Assembly (NCBI GenBank): GCA_002420005.1
Contig: DIHE01000156.1
Coordinates: 39,635-103,634 of the forward strand
Source: Holophagales bacterium UBA5704
GTDB taxonomy: Bacteria > Acidobacteriota > Thermoanaerobaculia > Multivoradales > UBA5704
Length of the DNA stretch: 64,000 nucleotides
Reading direction: 5' to 3'
In this document: positions 42,806 through 51,872 of the stretch, one piece after another
How the letters are laid out: each line of letters starts with the position of its first letter
Position numbering within the stretch: position 1 is the first letter of the stretch
The notes under the pieces: generated by a model
Databases searched by the model: none
Told to the model about the DNA's origin: nothing
The model's input: the letters and a program-made list of their open reading frames with translations, nothing else
Position numbers and translations under genes: made by a program

Positions 42806-45319
42806 CTACGACGGTTCGGGCGATGTGCCGGAATCCTGTCCATTGTCCCTCACACGCCGCCTCCGGAACAATGCCTCCGCCGCCGGGAGGGCCAGGAACG
42901 TGGCCACCAGGCAGGCGGTGACGCCGAGGGCCACCAGAGTTCCGGCATTCTGCAACCCGGGGACCCGCGAGCCGCCGAGGCTGCCGAAGCCGACGCCGGT
43001 GGTGAGGGTGATCAGCAGCATGGCGAGCCCGGAGGTCACCACGGTGCCGCGGATGCCCTCCTCCGGGCGCAGCCGGCCGCCCATCACCGCGTGCACGCCC
43101 AAATCGATGCCGGTGCCGAAGAGGACCGGCAACGTCGAGATCGCCAGCAGGTCGACCTGGCCGCCGAAGGCGCCCCAGAGGCCGAACGACCAGACGCAGC
43201 CGAGCACCAGCGGGAGGAAGGAGAGGAGGAAATCGCCGATCCGGCCCCGCACGGACACCAGCACGACGCCGAGGACCAGCACCAGCGCGAGGCCGCTGGA
43301 GCGCCGCAGGTCGCTGAAGGCGAGGCCGCGCAGCTCGGCACCGACGCGCGGGATCGAGGCGAGGGCCGTGCCGGGCGCCGCCGCCTGGAGGGCGCGCACC
43401 ATCTCCTCGGACGACGCCTTCTGCGCCTCACCGAGCGGCACCCGGACGTGCAGGGCCACCGCCGCGCCGTCCGGCCCGGTGCGCACCAGCTCGGCCATCC
43501 AGCGCGGCCACTCGGCCGGGGCCGGTGCCCCCGGGTCCTCGCCGCGCCCGAGGCTCTGCAGGGTGGCCAGGGCCGGTGCGAACGGCTCGCGGCGGAAGCC
43601 GGCCGCCAGAAGCTCGCGCTCGTAGTCCGCCGCCGCCCGCTCCAGCGGCAGCTCGCGCAGCGTGCGCAGGCGGGTTTCCCGCCGTCGCCCAAGGGCGAGC
43701 CAGTCGGCCGGCGAGGTGACCTGGGCGCCGGGACCGAGCCGCGCGGCGAGGACCGGGCGCACCCGCGCCGCTGCGTCCATCGCCTCGTCCAGCGTGCGGC
43801 CGCGGGTCACCACGGTCAGGGTGTCGAGCCCGACGGCGAACTGGTCGACCAGCAGCTTCTCGGCCGCGAACGAGGGATGATCGCGCGGCCGCAGCGACCG
43901 CAGGTCGGTCGAGAGGCTGAGGCGGCCGAGCCCCCAGACCGCAACCGCGGTGAGCAGGCCCAGCGCGGCGAGGACCTGCACCGGCCGCCGGGCGGAGAGG
44001 CCGACCACCCGTTCGAGCAGCGGCTGACCGAACCGCGCCCAGAGGCGCGGCGGCCCGAGGGTGCGCGGCTGCCCGGGAAAGACGAGGAGGAGGGCGGCGC
44101 CGAGGGTCGCCGTGGTGACCAGGATCAGCAGCGTCCCCACGGTGAGCACCTGCCCCAGCTCGCGCAGCGGGCGGAAATGGGCGAGCATGAGGGCACCCAG
44201 CCCCGCGGCGGTGGTCAAGGCCGACGAGACGATGCCCGGCCCGGGATCGCGGAAGGTGGCAGCAAGCGCCGCGCGGGCGTCCTGCCCTTCCGAGCGAAGC
44301 TGCCGGTAGCGCGCTCCCGCATGGATGCCGTACTCGACGCCCATCCCCACCAGGGCGGCGGAAAACCCGACGCCCACCACCGACAGGCTCCCCAGCCACA
44401 GGGAGGTCGCCGCCACCGTCCAGACCATGCCGGCGAGCACCGCGGCGAGGATCACCAGGGGGACGAAACCGCCGCCGAAGCCGATCAGCAGGAGGAGGGT
44501 GACGCCCACCGCCGAGGTGGTGGCGGTGCGGGTGAGGTCCTGGCGCAGGATCGCCTCGTCCTGGGCGGCGTAGATCGGCCCGCCGACGGCCTGGAAGTCG
44601 AGCGGCAGCGACGACTCCCGGCGCACCTGCGCATAGGCCTTCTCCAGCTCCGCCAGGAAGGCCCGGCCACCGGCCGGATCGAGCTCGGCCCGCGCCGGGG
44701 TGAGGATGACCAGCGCGGCATCCCCCTGCCGCGACAGGAAGGCACCGCTCAGCGGATCGACCGGGAGGGCCGCGGAGGCGGCCTGGAGCAACCCTTCCGA
44801 GAGGCCCAGCGGATCGGCGGTGAAGAACGTCGCCGCCGCGCCGCCCAGCGGGCTGCGCACCGCCTGGCGCATCTCCTGCACCCGCGCATGGATCGCCTGC
44901 GGCTCCAGCCGCGGCGCCAGCAGGGCGCGGACGTGCGCCTCGTCCCCCTCCAGCAGAAGGGGGAGACGGGGCGCCACGCGCTGGAGGAAGAACGCCTCGT
45001 CCTCCGCGGTGATCCCGGCGCGCGCCTCGGCGACCTCCGGGCTGCCGCGCAGCGCGTCAGCGAGCGACTCGGCGGCGTCGGCCAGCGGACCCGGATCGTC
45101 CAGCGGCGCCCCCGGTGCGCGGACGATGACGAAGACCTTCTCGAAGCCGCCGAAGGTGCGCAGGAAGAGGCGGTAGTCCTCGGCCCCCGGCGAGCCGTCG
45201 GGGAGGAGGTCGGCGACGTTGGTGTCGAGGCGGAAGCGCAGCGCCGGCACCATCGCCGCGAAGGTCAGGGCCAGGCAGAGGGCCAGGACCCGGCGGGGAT
45301 GGCGCAGGAGAAACCTCAC
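42806..45319 (-). CDS. MMPL/RND-family lipid exporter
   Basis: 837 residues. Duplicated RND layout: an N-terminal helix, a large periplasmic loop, five helices ('GVGFSAALVGMGVEYGIHAGARY', the conserved helix of the first half), a second periplasmic loop and five further helices ('LLAISTLPVLFGTGIDLGVHAVMGG'). MMPL proteins export lipids, polyenes and pigments; in aryl-polyene loci such a protein is regularly present. GTG 45319 was chosen; the longer frame reads through the palindromic CCCCCTCTCCC/GGGAGAGGGGG repeat and is not protein-like. 15 nt upstream of the acyltransferase gene. Confidence 0.88.
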   Translation of the reverse strand: MRFLLRHPRRVLALCLALTFAAMVPALRFRLDTNVADLLPDGSPGAEDYRLFLRTFGGFEKVFVIVRAPGAPLDDPGPLADAAESLADALRGSPEVAEARAGITAEDEAFFLQRVAPRLPLLLEGDEAHVRALLAPRLEPQAIHARVQEMRQAVRSPLGGAAATFFTADPLGLSEGLLQAASAALPVDPLSGAFLSRQGDAALVILTPARAELDPAGGRAFLAELEKAYAQVRRESSLPLDFQAVGGPIYAAQDEAILRQDLTRTATTSAVGVTLLLLIGFGGGFVPLVILAAVLAGMVWTVAATSLWLGSLSVVGVGFSAALVGMGVEYGIHAGARYRQLRSEGQDARAALAATFRDPGPGIVSSALTTAAGLGALMLAHFRPLRELGQVLTVGTLLILVTTATLGAALLLVFPGQPRTLGPPRLWARFGQPLLERVVGLSARRPVQVLAALGLLTAVAVWGLGRLSLSTDLRSLRPRDHPSFAAEKLLVDQFAVGLDTLTVVTRGRTLDEAMDAAARVRPVLAARLGPGAQVTSPADWLALGRRRETRLRTLRELPLERAAADYERELLAAGFRREPFAPALATLQSLGRGEDPGAPAPAEWPRWMAELVRTGPDGAAVALHVRVPLGEAQKASSEEMVRALQAAAPGTALASIPRVGAELRGLAFSDLRRSSGLALVLVLGVVLVSVRGRIGDFLLSFLPLVLGCVWSFGLWGAFGGQVDLLAISTLPVLFGTGIDLGVHAVMGGRLRPEEGIRGTVVTSGLAMLLITLTTGVGFGSLGGSRVPGLQNAGTLVALGVTACLVATFLALPAAEALFRRRRVRDNGQDSGTSPEPS

Positions 45320-45326
45320 CCCCCGG

Positions 45327-45366
45327 CCCCCTCTCCCATCGCCCCCCCTTCCCCCGGGAGAGGGGG
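45327..45366. repeat. Hairpin repeat between FabG and MMPL genes
   Basis: CCCCCTCTCCC and its exact complement GGGAGAGGGGG, separated by an 18-nt loop rich in C. It fills the only sizeable gap in the minus-strand series (45320-45369), so it may modulate transcription or be a dispersed intergenic element. Confidence 0.5.
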
Positions 45367-45369
45367 AGA

Positions 45370-46092
45370 TCACGCCGAGGCCCCGGCGTCGACCACGAGG
45401 GACTGGCCGGTGATCGAGGAGGCGCGGTCGGAGAGGAGGAACAGCACGGCCGCCGCCACCGACTCCGGCCGCACACCGCCCGGCAGGCACTCTCCCGCCC
45501 GCAGCGCGTCGATCGCCGGCTGCGGCACGTCCGCCGTCAGATCGGTGGCGACGAAGCCCGGCACCACGGCGTTGACCCGCACACCGCGCTTGCCCACTTC
45601 GCGCGCCAGCGACCGGGTGAGCCCCAGAAGGCCGGCCTTGGAGGCTGCGTAGGCGGCCTGGCCGGCGACGCCGTGCAGCGCCGAGAGGGAGGCGACGTTG
45701 ACGATGGCGCCGCGGCGCCTCACCATCATGCCGCGCAGCACCGCCCGGCAGCAGCGGAACAGGCCGCCCAGGTTGGTGTCCACCACGGCGTCCCAGTCCG
45801 CGTCCGAGGTGAGGGCGAGGAGCGACTCGCGGCGGATGCCGGCGTTGTTGACCAGCCCGGAGACCGGGCCGATCGCCTCTTCGATCTCGGCCACCAGGTC
45901 GTCCGGCCGGCCGCGGTCGAGCAGGTCGAGGTGGAAGGCGCGCGCCCGCCCCTCGGCCGCCTCTTCCACCGCGCGCGCCGCCGCTTCGCCGGTGTTCCAG
46001 GTGAAGGCCACGGAGCGGCCGTCCTCCACCAGCGCCTCGACGATCGCCCGGCCGATGCCGCGGGAGCCGCCGGTGACCAGGATCGCGCTCAT
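45370..46092 (-). CDS. fabG: 3-oxoacyl-ACP reductase (FabG-like)
   Basis: 240 residues, short-chain dehydrogenase. NAD(P) motif VTGGSRGIGRAI, 'NNAGI', catalytic Ser (NVASLSALHG), Tyr-Lys (YAASKAG), and 'VNAVVPGFVATDLT'; ends 'ITGQSLVVDAG', typical of FabG. Reduces 3-oxoacyl-ACP after each KS condensation. Paralogue of housekeeping FabG, dedicated to this locus by position. ATGA overlap with the glycosyltransferase stop. Confidence 0.9.
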   Translation of the reverse strand: MSAILVTGGSRGIGRAIVEALVEDGRSVAFTWNTGEAAARAVEEAAEGRARAFHLDLLDRGRPDDLVAEIEEAIGPVSGLVNNAGIRRESLLALTSDADWDAVVDTNLGGLFRCCRAVLRGMMVRRRGAIVNVASLSALHGVAGQAAYAASKAGLLGLTRSLAREVGKRGVRVNAVVPGFVATDLTADVPQPAIDALRAGECLPGGVRPESVAAAVLFLLSDRASSITGQSLVVDAGASA

Positions 46093-46760
46093 CCGTTGCC
46101 CTCCAGCCGGGCGCGGGTCACCGCCCCGGCGATGCGCAAGCTGTCGAGAAGCGGCCGGTAGTGGCTGGTCAGCCGGCCGTCGGCGAAGCCGAGGCGCACC
46201 GGCACCGCGACGATACGGAAGCCGCGGCGCGCCGCGCGCACCACCACCGCGCTCTCGGCCTCGAAGCGCGGCTCGGGGAAACCGACGGTCTCGATCAGCC
46301 GCTTCGCGTAGTAGCGGAAACCGGTCTGGATGTCGGACAGAGGCTGGCCGGCGGCGAACGAGATCGCCTTCGAGGAGAGGCGGTTGCTGGCGCGGCGCAG
46401 CGCGCTCATCTCGGCGAAGAGGTGGTCGCGCACGCCGAGGACGAGATCGGCGTGCGGCGCCTCCACCAGCAGCTTGGGGATCTCGCCCGGCAGGTGCTGG
46501 CCGTCCGCGTCGAGGGTGATGACGCCGTCGAAACCGCGGCCGAAGAGGTCGCGGAACGCGGCGCACAGCGCCGCTCCCTTGCCACGGTTCTCCGGGAAGG
46601 AGATCACCCGCGCGCCGGCCTGGCGGGCCGCCTCGGCCGTGCCGTCGGTCGAGCCGTCGTCGAGAACCAGGACCTCCGGAAAGACGGCCAGGGTGCCGCG
46701 CACCACGTCGCCCACCGAGGGGGCCGCCTGGTAGGCGGGGATCACTGCTGCAAGGTTCAT
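46089..46760 (-). CDS. Family 2 glycosyltransferase (DPM1-like)
   Basis: 223 residues, soluble. GT2 signature: 'AVIPAYQAAPSVGDVVRG', LVLDDGSTDGTAEAAR, 'NRGKGAALCAAFRD', 'VITLDADGQHLPGEI', 'FRYYAKRLIETVGF', as in dolichol-phosphate mannosyltransferases. It uses a nucleotide sugar; the acceptor here is unknown but could be a prenyl or lipid carrier. ATG 46760 overlaps the KS-beta stop and its own stop overlaps FabG, so it is locked into the translation series. Confidence 0.9.
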   Translation of the reverse strand: MNLAAVIPAYQAAPSVGDVVRGTLAVFPEVLVLDDGSTDGTAEAARQAGARVISFPENRGKGAALCAAFRDLFGRGFDGVITLDADGQHLPGEIPKLLVEAPHADLVLGVRDHLFAEMSALRRASNRLSSKAISFAAGQPLSDIQTGFRYYAKRLIETVGFPEPRFEAESAVVVRAARRGFRIVAVPVRLGFADGRLTSHYRPLLDSLRIAGAVTRARLEGNG

Positions 46761-47995
46761 GGTGCCCCCAGAACCAGCCAGGCCGCGGCGCCCCCCGCGG
46801 CGAGGCTCGTGACGAGGGTACAGGCCGGCGGAGGCAGGGGCGCACCGCCGGACAGAACGATCCCCAGAGCCGGATCGGGCTCCTCGCAACCCGGTGGCCG
46901 GCCGCACGGGGCACCACCGGCCGCGAGCACCGCGGCGCCGAGGAATCCGCCTCCATACTCGCCGACGATCGCCTTCGGCGCCACCACCGGGGGCAGCGCA
47001 CGGTCTCCCCAGACCGCGCGCAGCAGCTCCGCCTCCAGACGGTCCCCGCCGCGCGCGCCCGAGGCGCCGGAGACGATCCGGTCGATCGCCTCCACCGCGA
47101 CGCCGGCCCGGTCGAGGCTGCGGCGCAGCGAGCGGGCGAGCCGCCCGGCGCCGCTCCCCCAGCCGGTGCGCGGCGCGGTGGGATCGAAGGCGTTCCCCCA
47201 GGCGAGGACACGGGCGAGCGGCACCGCGCCGCGCGCCCGGACGGGTTCCTCCGGCTCCAGGACGGCCAGGGTCGCCCCTTCGGCCGCCAGGAAGCCGTTG
47301 CGCCGCCGGTCGAACGGCCGCGCCACCTCGCCGCCGTCCACTCCGGGGCGGGCCAGGGCGCCGTAGCGATCGAGCACCGCATGCAGGAGCGGCGACATCT
47401 CCTCGACGGTCCCGGCGAGCGCGAGCGGCATGCGGCCGGCGGCCACCTCGCCGGCCGCATGGCCCACGGCGAGGAGGGCACCGGCCTCCCGCTGGCACAG
47501 GGTGACGCTCGGCCCCTGCGCCCGGCAGAGGATGGCGATCTGGGCCGCCGGCGCATTGGCCACGCTCTCGGTGAAGTAGAAGGGGGAGGTGGCCTCGGGT
47601 CCCTCGAACAGGATCTGGCGCAGCAAGGCCTCGGAATAGGACGAGGGGCCGAACGCCGTCGCCACGGTCACCCCTGCCGCCACGTCGCCGCAGCGGGCGT
47701 CCTCCCGGCCGGCCGCGCGCAGAGCCATGCGGGCCGCCGCCACCGCGAGCTTGGACGGCGGGCTCATCCGCCGCGCCTCCCCCGGCGCCAGCCACTCGCG
47801 CAGCGCGCCCGGCCCCAGACGGCTCGCCAGGAAGGCCCGGCGCGCTCCCCCCGCGCGGTGGAAGCCGGCCGCGGTGTCGACCTCCACGAGCTCCTCCCCG
47901 GGCGCCGCGGCGGCCAGGGCGCGGCGCAGGCTCTCGACGCCGCAGCCATAAGCTCCGACGGTCCCCAGGCCGGTGAGGAGAAGAGAGCGGCTCAA
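46757..47995 (-). CDS. Ketosynthase-beta / chain-length-factor-like protein, catalytic residues lost
   Basis: 412 residues from TTG 47995, giving the usual KS start (MSRSLLLTGLGTVGAYG) and a 4-nt TTGA overlap with the KS-alpha stop; GTG 48016 is a longer alternative. Ketosynthase fold, but the nucleophile loop reads 'VTLCQREAGALLAVG' with no Cys at the active position (a Glu about residue 170), and neither catalytic His is found ('VSGASGARGGDR', 'AIVGEYGGGFL'). This is the pattern of chain-length factors, which pair with a KS-alpha and set product length, as for ApeC in aryl-polyene synthesis. Partner is the gene directly upstream. Confidence 0.82.
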   Translation of the reverse strand: MSRSLLLTGLGTVGAYGCGVESLRRALAAAAPGEELVEVDTAAGFHRAGGARRAFLASRLGPGALREWLAPGEARRMSPPSKLAVAAARMALRAAGREDARCGDVAAGVTVATAFGPSSYSEALLRQILFEGPEATSPFYFTESVANAPAAQIAILCRAQGPSVTLCQREAGALLAVGHAAGEVAAGRMPLALAGTVEEMSPLLHAVLDRYGALARPGVDGGEVARPFDRRRNGFLAAEGATLAVLEPEEPVRARGAVPLARVLAWGNAFDPTAPRTGWGSGAGRLARSLRRSLDRAGVAVEAIDRIVSGASGARGGDRLEAELLRAVWGDRALPPVVAPKAIVGEYGGGFLGAAVLAAGGAPCGRPPGCEEPDPALGIVLSGGAPLPPPACTLVTSLAAGGAAAWLVLGAP

Positions 47996-49245
47996 GAGGA
48001 GCTCGCCGCGGTCCACCGGGCGAAGACCAGGGCGGCATTGGAGCCGCCGAACGCGAGGCTCGTCGAGACGGCGGCCCGCACCGCGGGGAACGGAAGAGGT
48101 TGATCGGCCACCAGCGCCACCGGCACGGCCGCGGCCGGCTCGGCCTCCTCCACGCTCTCGGCGGCGGACGCCGCGGCGGAGGGGACCGGATGGAGCATGC
48201 CGTGTTGCAGGCAGAGGACCGTCGCCACGGCTTCAATGGCGCCGGAGGAGCCCAGAAGGTGCCCGAGGAGGGCCTTGGTGGCGGTCACCGGCACCATGCC
48301 GGCCCGCGTGCCGAAGACGCGCTGCAGCGCGTTCCATTCGGCGGCGTCGTTGAGCGGTGTGCCGGTGCCGTGGGCATTGACGAAATCGACGTCGGCGGGG
48401 GCGAGGCCGGCATCGCGGAGCGCCGCTTCCAGCGCCGCGGCGGCCCCCTGCCCGCTGGGATCGGGAGCGGTCATGTGGTGGGCGTCGCAGGCGGCGCCCG
48501 CCCCGGCGAGCACGGCGAGCGGCTGCGCACCGCGCGCCAACACCCGCTCCAGCGGTTCGAGGACGAGGAGCGCGCCGCCTTCGCCGATCGACAGCCCGGA
48601 ACGCCCGGCGCGAAACGGCCGGCAGGGGCTCTCGGACACCGAACGCAGCGCGTTGAAGCCGGCGTAGGTGAGCTGGCAGAGCGAATCGGAGCCTCCGGCC
48701 AGCGCGACGTCGACCGTGCCGGCGCGCAACGCCTCCAGCGCGGCCCCCACCGCCAAAGCCCCCGAGGCGCAGGCCGACGAGACGGTCTGCACCGGGCCGC
48801 CCGCCCCGACGAGGCGTGCCACCGCGTCTCCCGGTGCGTTCACCTGGTGCGACGCGAGGTCCCCGACCCGCGACCGCCGCCGGTCGCCCACGAAGTCGCG
48901 GAAGAAGCCTTCCGCCTCCCACATGCCGCCGGTGCTGCTCCCCCAGAAAACGCCGGCCTCGACATCCTGCGGCAGCGGAACGGGAAGACCCGCCTGGCGC
49001 ATCCCCTCGACCGCCGCCGCCACCGCGAAGCGATCCGCCAGGCTCAGCCGGTGCCAGCCCGGCCGCCCGGCGATCTCTTCGGGCGCCGCCGCAACCTCGG
49101 CGGCCACATGGGTGCGGTGCATCCGGTGATCGAAGCGCCCGAACGGCCCGATGGTGCAGCGGCCGGCGCAGAGACCCTCCCAGAGCGGAGCGACGCCCCA
49201 CCCGAATCCGCTCACGGCGCCGAGACCGCTGACGGCGATGATCAG
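47992..49245 (-). CDS. Beta-ketoacyl-ACP synthase (KS-alpha, FabF-like)
   Basis: About 417 residues if begun at CTG 49245. Catalytic Cys in VSSACASGALAVG (about residue 159), His in VNAHGTGTPLND and in TKALLGHLLGSSGA: the complete Cys-His-His triad. It elongates the acyl chain on the ACP, probably as a heterodimer with the KS-beta gene downstream. The start is uncertain: GTG 49215 is the first standard codon but cuts off the first strand, whose sequence (LIIAVSGLGAVSGFG) is encoded just upstream. CTG 49245 overlaps the ACP stop as CTGA and has GAGG 8 nt before it. Confidence 0.87.
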   Translation of the reverse strand: MIIAVSGLGAVSGFGWGVAPLWEGLCAGRCTIGPFGRFDHRMHRTHVAAEVAAAPEEIAGRPGWHRLSLADRFAVAAAVEGMRQAGLPVPLPQDVEAGVFWGSSTGGMWEAEGFFRDFVGDRRRSRVGDLASHQVNAPGDAVARLVGAGGPVQTVSSACASGALAVGAALEALRAGTVDVALAGGSDSLCQLTYAGFNALRSVSESPCRPFRAGRSGLSIGEGGALLVLEPLERVLARGAQPLAVLAGAGAACDAHHMTAPDPSGQGAAAALEAALRDAGLAPADVDFVNAHGTGTPLNDAAEWNALQRVFGTRAGMVPVTATKALLGHLLGSSGAIEAVATVLCLQHGMLHPVPSAAASAAESVEEAEPAAAVPVALVADQPLPFPAVRAAVSTSLAFGGSNAALVFARWTAASSS

Positions 49246-49502
49246 GTCCGTGCCTCGATGAACTGCGACAGGCTGGTCACCGAGGCGAACGCCTCGCGGC
49301 CCATCTCCTGGCTCTTGATCTTGATCCCGAACTCCTTCTCCAGCGCGACGACGAGCTCCAAGGCATCGACCGAGTCGAGACCGAGGCCTTCGCCGAACAG
49401 AGGCGCTTCGTCCTCGATCATCTCGGGCCGGATGCCTTCGAGATGCAGACTATCCACGATGAGCCTCTTGATGCGGCCCGGAATTTCGAGAGTTTGCGGC
49501 AT
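49242..49502 (-). CDS. Acyl carrier protein
   Basis: 86 residues, acidic and helical. Phosphopantetheine site is the Ser of LGLDSVDALEL (about 43). Its position heads the minus-strand series (ACP, KS-alpha, KS-beta, GT2, FabG, MMPL, acyltransferase), so it is the dedicated carrier of this locus. The 104-bp gap to the ligase at 49607 is a divergent promoter region with a TATCAT hexamer 12 nt before the ligase ATG. Confidence 0.93.
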   Translation of the reverse strand: MPQTLEIPGRIKRLIVDSLHLEGIRPEMIEDEAPLFGEGLGLDSVDALELVVALEKEFGIKIKSQEMGREAFASVTSLSQFIEART

Positions 49503-49606
49503 ATCGGTAAAACCTCCAGGGAGCTCCCTCAGAGGCTATTCTATCTGATCCGCCCGCCGGTCCAGATTCGAGGACCCGATCGGCCTGCTATCATCTCGGG
49601 CTTCGC

Positions 49607-51064
49607 ATGTCTCTCGACCCGATCGTCCTGTCGTTCGACCGCCTCGTGCGGCGCGCTCCCCTCGCGACGCTCGTGGCGTCACCCGACCGTAGCGCCACGG
49701 TGGAGGAGGTCGATGCCTTGGCGCGGGCCGCCCGGCGCGCGCTCGACGGAGCCCCCTGGCCGCCGGGGACCGCGGTCGGCCTGGCGGCGGCCAACGGCCC
49801 GGGCTTTCTCGCCTCCCTGCTCGCCTTGCGCCGCGCCGGGCTCACCGCCGTGCTCCTGGACGGCCAGACCCCCGCCTCCGAGGCGCTGCGCATTCTGGGC
49901 GCGCTGGGAGCCGCCGCCCTCTTGCGCTGCCCGGCCGCCTGGCCGGCGGGACCGGGCGACTGGACGCTGACGTCTCTCGAAACCCCGGCCGCCACCCTCC
50001 CGGGGTCCCCGGAGATCGCGGTCCTCAAGCTCACCTCGGGCTCCACCGGGTTGCCGCGCGGCATCGCCACGCCGGCCGAGGCGCTGCTCGCCGACGACGC
50101 CAACCTGACCGCGACCATGGGCCTCCGGCCGGACGACCGGCTGCTCGCCGCGATCCCGCTGTCGCATTCCTACGGCTTGTCGAGCCTGGTGATGCCCGCC
50201 CTGCTGCGCGGCACCCCCCTGGTGCTCCCCGCGGCGGCCTCCCTGTGCGATCCCTTGATCGCCGCCGAGCGGCTCGGCGCCACGGTGTTTCCGACCGTCC
50301 CGGCGTTTCTCGACGCCCTGCTGCGCCTCTCCGAGCCGCCCCGCCGCCCCGCCGCCTTGCGCCTGGTGCTCACCGCCGGAGCGCTCCTCGGCGCCGCCAC
50401 CGCCGCGCGTTTCCGCGAGGCCTTCGGCCTGCCGGTGCACGTGTTCTACGGCGCCAGCGAGTGCGGCGGCATCTGTTACGACCGCACCGGAGACGCCGCC
50501 GAGCGAGGCACGGTGGGCACCCCGGTGGACGGCGTGCAGGTCGTCCTGGAGCCGGTCGAGCCGTCCGATCGGTCCCATCCATCCGATCCGTCCGCTTCTT
50601 CCCTTCACGAGCCCGGTGTGGTCACCGTGCGCTCCGCCGCGGTCGCCGCCGGCTACCGGCCGGACCCCGACCCGCGCCTCACCGAGGGCCGCTTCGTCGG
50701 CGGCGACCTGGCGGCCTGGCAGAACGGCGAGCTCGCCCTCCGCGCCCGGCTCGACGACTTGATCAACATCAAGGGAAAAAAGGTCAATCCACGCGAGGTG
50801 GAGGAGGTCCTGGGCGCCCTCCCCGGGGTGGACGAGGTGGCCGTCCTGGGCGTGCCGGTCCCCGGCCGCTGCGGCGACCGGCTGCGGGCGGTGATCGCCT
50901 GTGCGCCGGGCCGCCTGCGCACCGACCAGGTTCTCGCCTGGAGCCGCGAGCACCTCGCACCGCACAAGGTGCCGCGCAGCGTGCTGCTCGTCCCCGCGTT
51001 GCCGCGCACGCCGCGCGGCAAGCTCGACCGCCAGGCCTTGCTGGAGCTGAGGGGCGATGGCTGA
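49607..51064 (+). CDS. AMP-dependent acyl/aryl-ACP ligase
   Basis: 485 residues, ANL superfamily but short in the N-terminal half. P-loop LTSGSTGLPRGIA, 'VFYGASECGGICYD' (A5 region), 'GGDLAAWQNGELALRARLDDLINIKGKKVNPREVEEVLG' (hinge and A8) and PRTPRGKLDRQ with catalytic Lys. Activates a carboxylic acid and loads it on the ACP; a starter unit is likely. A low-complexity insert (about residues 318-332, SDRSHPSDPSASS) comes from a GTCCGATC-type nucleotide repeat. Starts with a TATCAT box 12 nt upstream; overlaps the deacetylase gene by 8 nt. Confidence 0.87.
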   Translation: MSLDPIVLSFDRLVRRAPLATLVASPDRSATVEEVDALARAARRALDGAPWPPGTAVGLAAANGPGFLASLLALRRAGLTAVLLDGQTPASEALRILGALGAAALLRCPAAWPAGPGDWTLTSLETPAATLPGSPEIAVLKLTSGSTGLPRGIATPAEALLADDANLTATMGLRPDDRLLAAIPLSHSYGLSSLVMPALLRGTPLVLPAAASLCDPLIAAERLGATVFPTVPAFLDALLRLSEPPRRPAALRLVLTAGALLGAATAARFREAFGLPVHVFYGASECGGICYDRTGDAAERGTVGTPVDGVQVVLEPVEPSDRSHPSDPSASSLHEPGVVTVRSAAVAAGYRPDPDPRLTEGRFVGGDLAAWQNGELALRARLDDLINIKGKKVNPREVEEVLGALPGVDEVAVLGVPVPGRCGDRLRAVIACAPGRLRTDQVLAWSREHLAPHKVPRSVLLVPALPRTPRGKLDRQALLELRGDG

Positions 51065-51872
51065 GCCCCTCTCGCCCCCCCGGAGATCCTGGCGGCCGGC
51101 GCCCCTCCTCGCCGGCTCGGCGGCGCTCCATGTGGCCGGCGCCGCGGCCCTGGCCCTTGCACCGCAAGCCTGGCCGGCGATCTGCGGAGCCCTGTTCGCC
51201 GACCACGTGGTGCTCGCCGCGAACGGCCTCTGGCCGCAGAGCCGGGGGCTGGGACCGACGCTCTCCCGCCTTCCACAAGAAGCGGCCCGTCGCGGGGAGG
51301 TGGCGCTCACCTTCGACGACGGCCCGGACCCCGAGGTGACGCCGGGGGTGCTCGATCTGCTCGATCAGGCCGGCGCCCGGGCGTCGTTCTTCTGCATCGG
51401 CCGGCGGGTCGCAGAGCACCCGGAGATCGCCCGCGAGATCGCCCGCCGCGGCCACCGGGTGGAGAACCACACCTGGTCGCACCCGAACCTGTTCACCTGC
51501 TACCTGCCGTCGGCGCAACGCCGCGAAGTCGAGCGCGCCCAGGAGCAGATCGCCGCGGCGGCCGGCCGGCGCCCCGCCTTCTTCCGCGCGCCGGCCGGCT
51601 TCCGCAATCTCTTCCTCGACCGCGAGCTGTGGGCCGCCGGCCTGACGCTCGCGGCCTGGACCCGGCGCGGCTTCGACACCGTGGAGCGCGATCCGGCGCG
51701 CGTCGCCGCGCGCCTCCTGCGGGGGCTCGCACCCGGCGACGTCCTCCTGCTCCACGACGGCTCGGCGCTCACCGACGCGGGCAACCGGGTCACCCTGGAG
51801 GCGCTTCCCCGGGTGCTCGACGGCCTCGCGGCCCGCGGCCTGCGGTCGGTGCCGCTGGGCGGCACCTCGTGA
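51057..51872 (+). CDS. Polysaccharide deacetylase (NodB domain) family protein
   Basis: 271 residues. An N-terminal hydrophobic anchor, then the NodB domain: TFDDGPDPEVTPG (catalytic Asp and metal Asp), 'HTWSHPNLF' (metal His pair), 'FRAPAGFRN' and 'LLHDGSALTDAG' (final His). A divalent-metal N- or O-deacetylase, membrane-anchored and probably facing the periplasm. Why it sits in a polyene-like locus is not clear; a glycolipid head-group modification would fit with the GT2 gene. Overlaps both neighbours by a few nt. Confidence 0.87.
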   Translation: MAEPLSPPRRSWRPAPLLAGSAALHVAGAAALALAPQAWPAICGALFADHVVLAANGLWPQSRGLGPTLSRLPQEAARRGEVALTFDDGPDPEVTPGVLDLLDQAGARASFFCIGRRVAEHPEIAREIARRGHRVENHTWSHPNLFTCYLPSAQRREVERAQEQIAAAAGRRPAFFRAPAGFRNLFLDRELWAAGLTLAAWTRRGFDTVERDPARVAARLLRGLAPGDVLLLHDGSALTDAGNRVTLEALPRVLDGLAARGLRSVPLGGTS

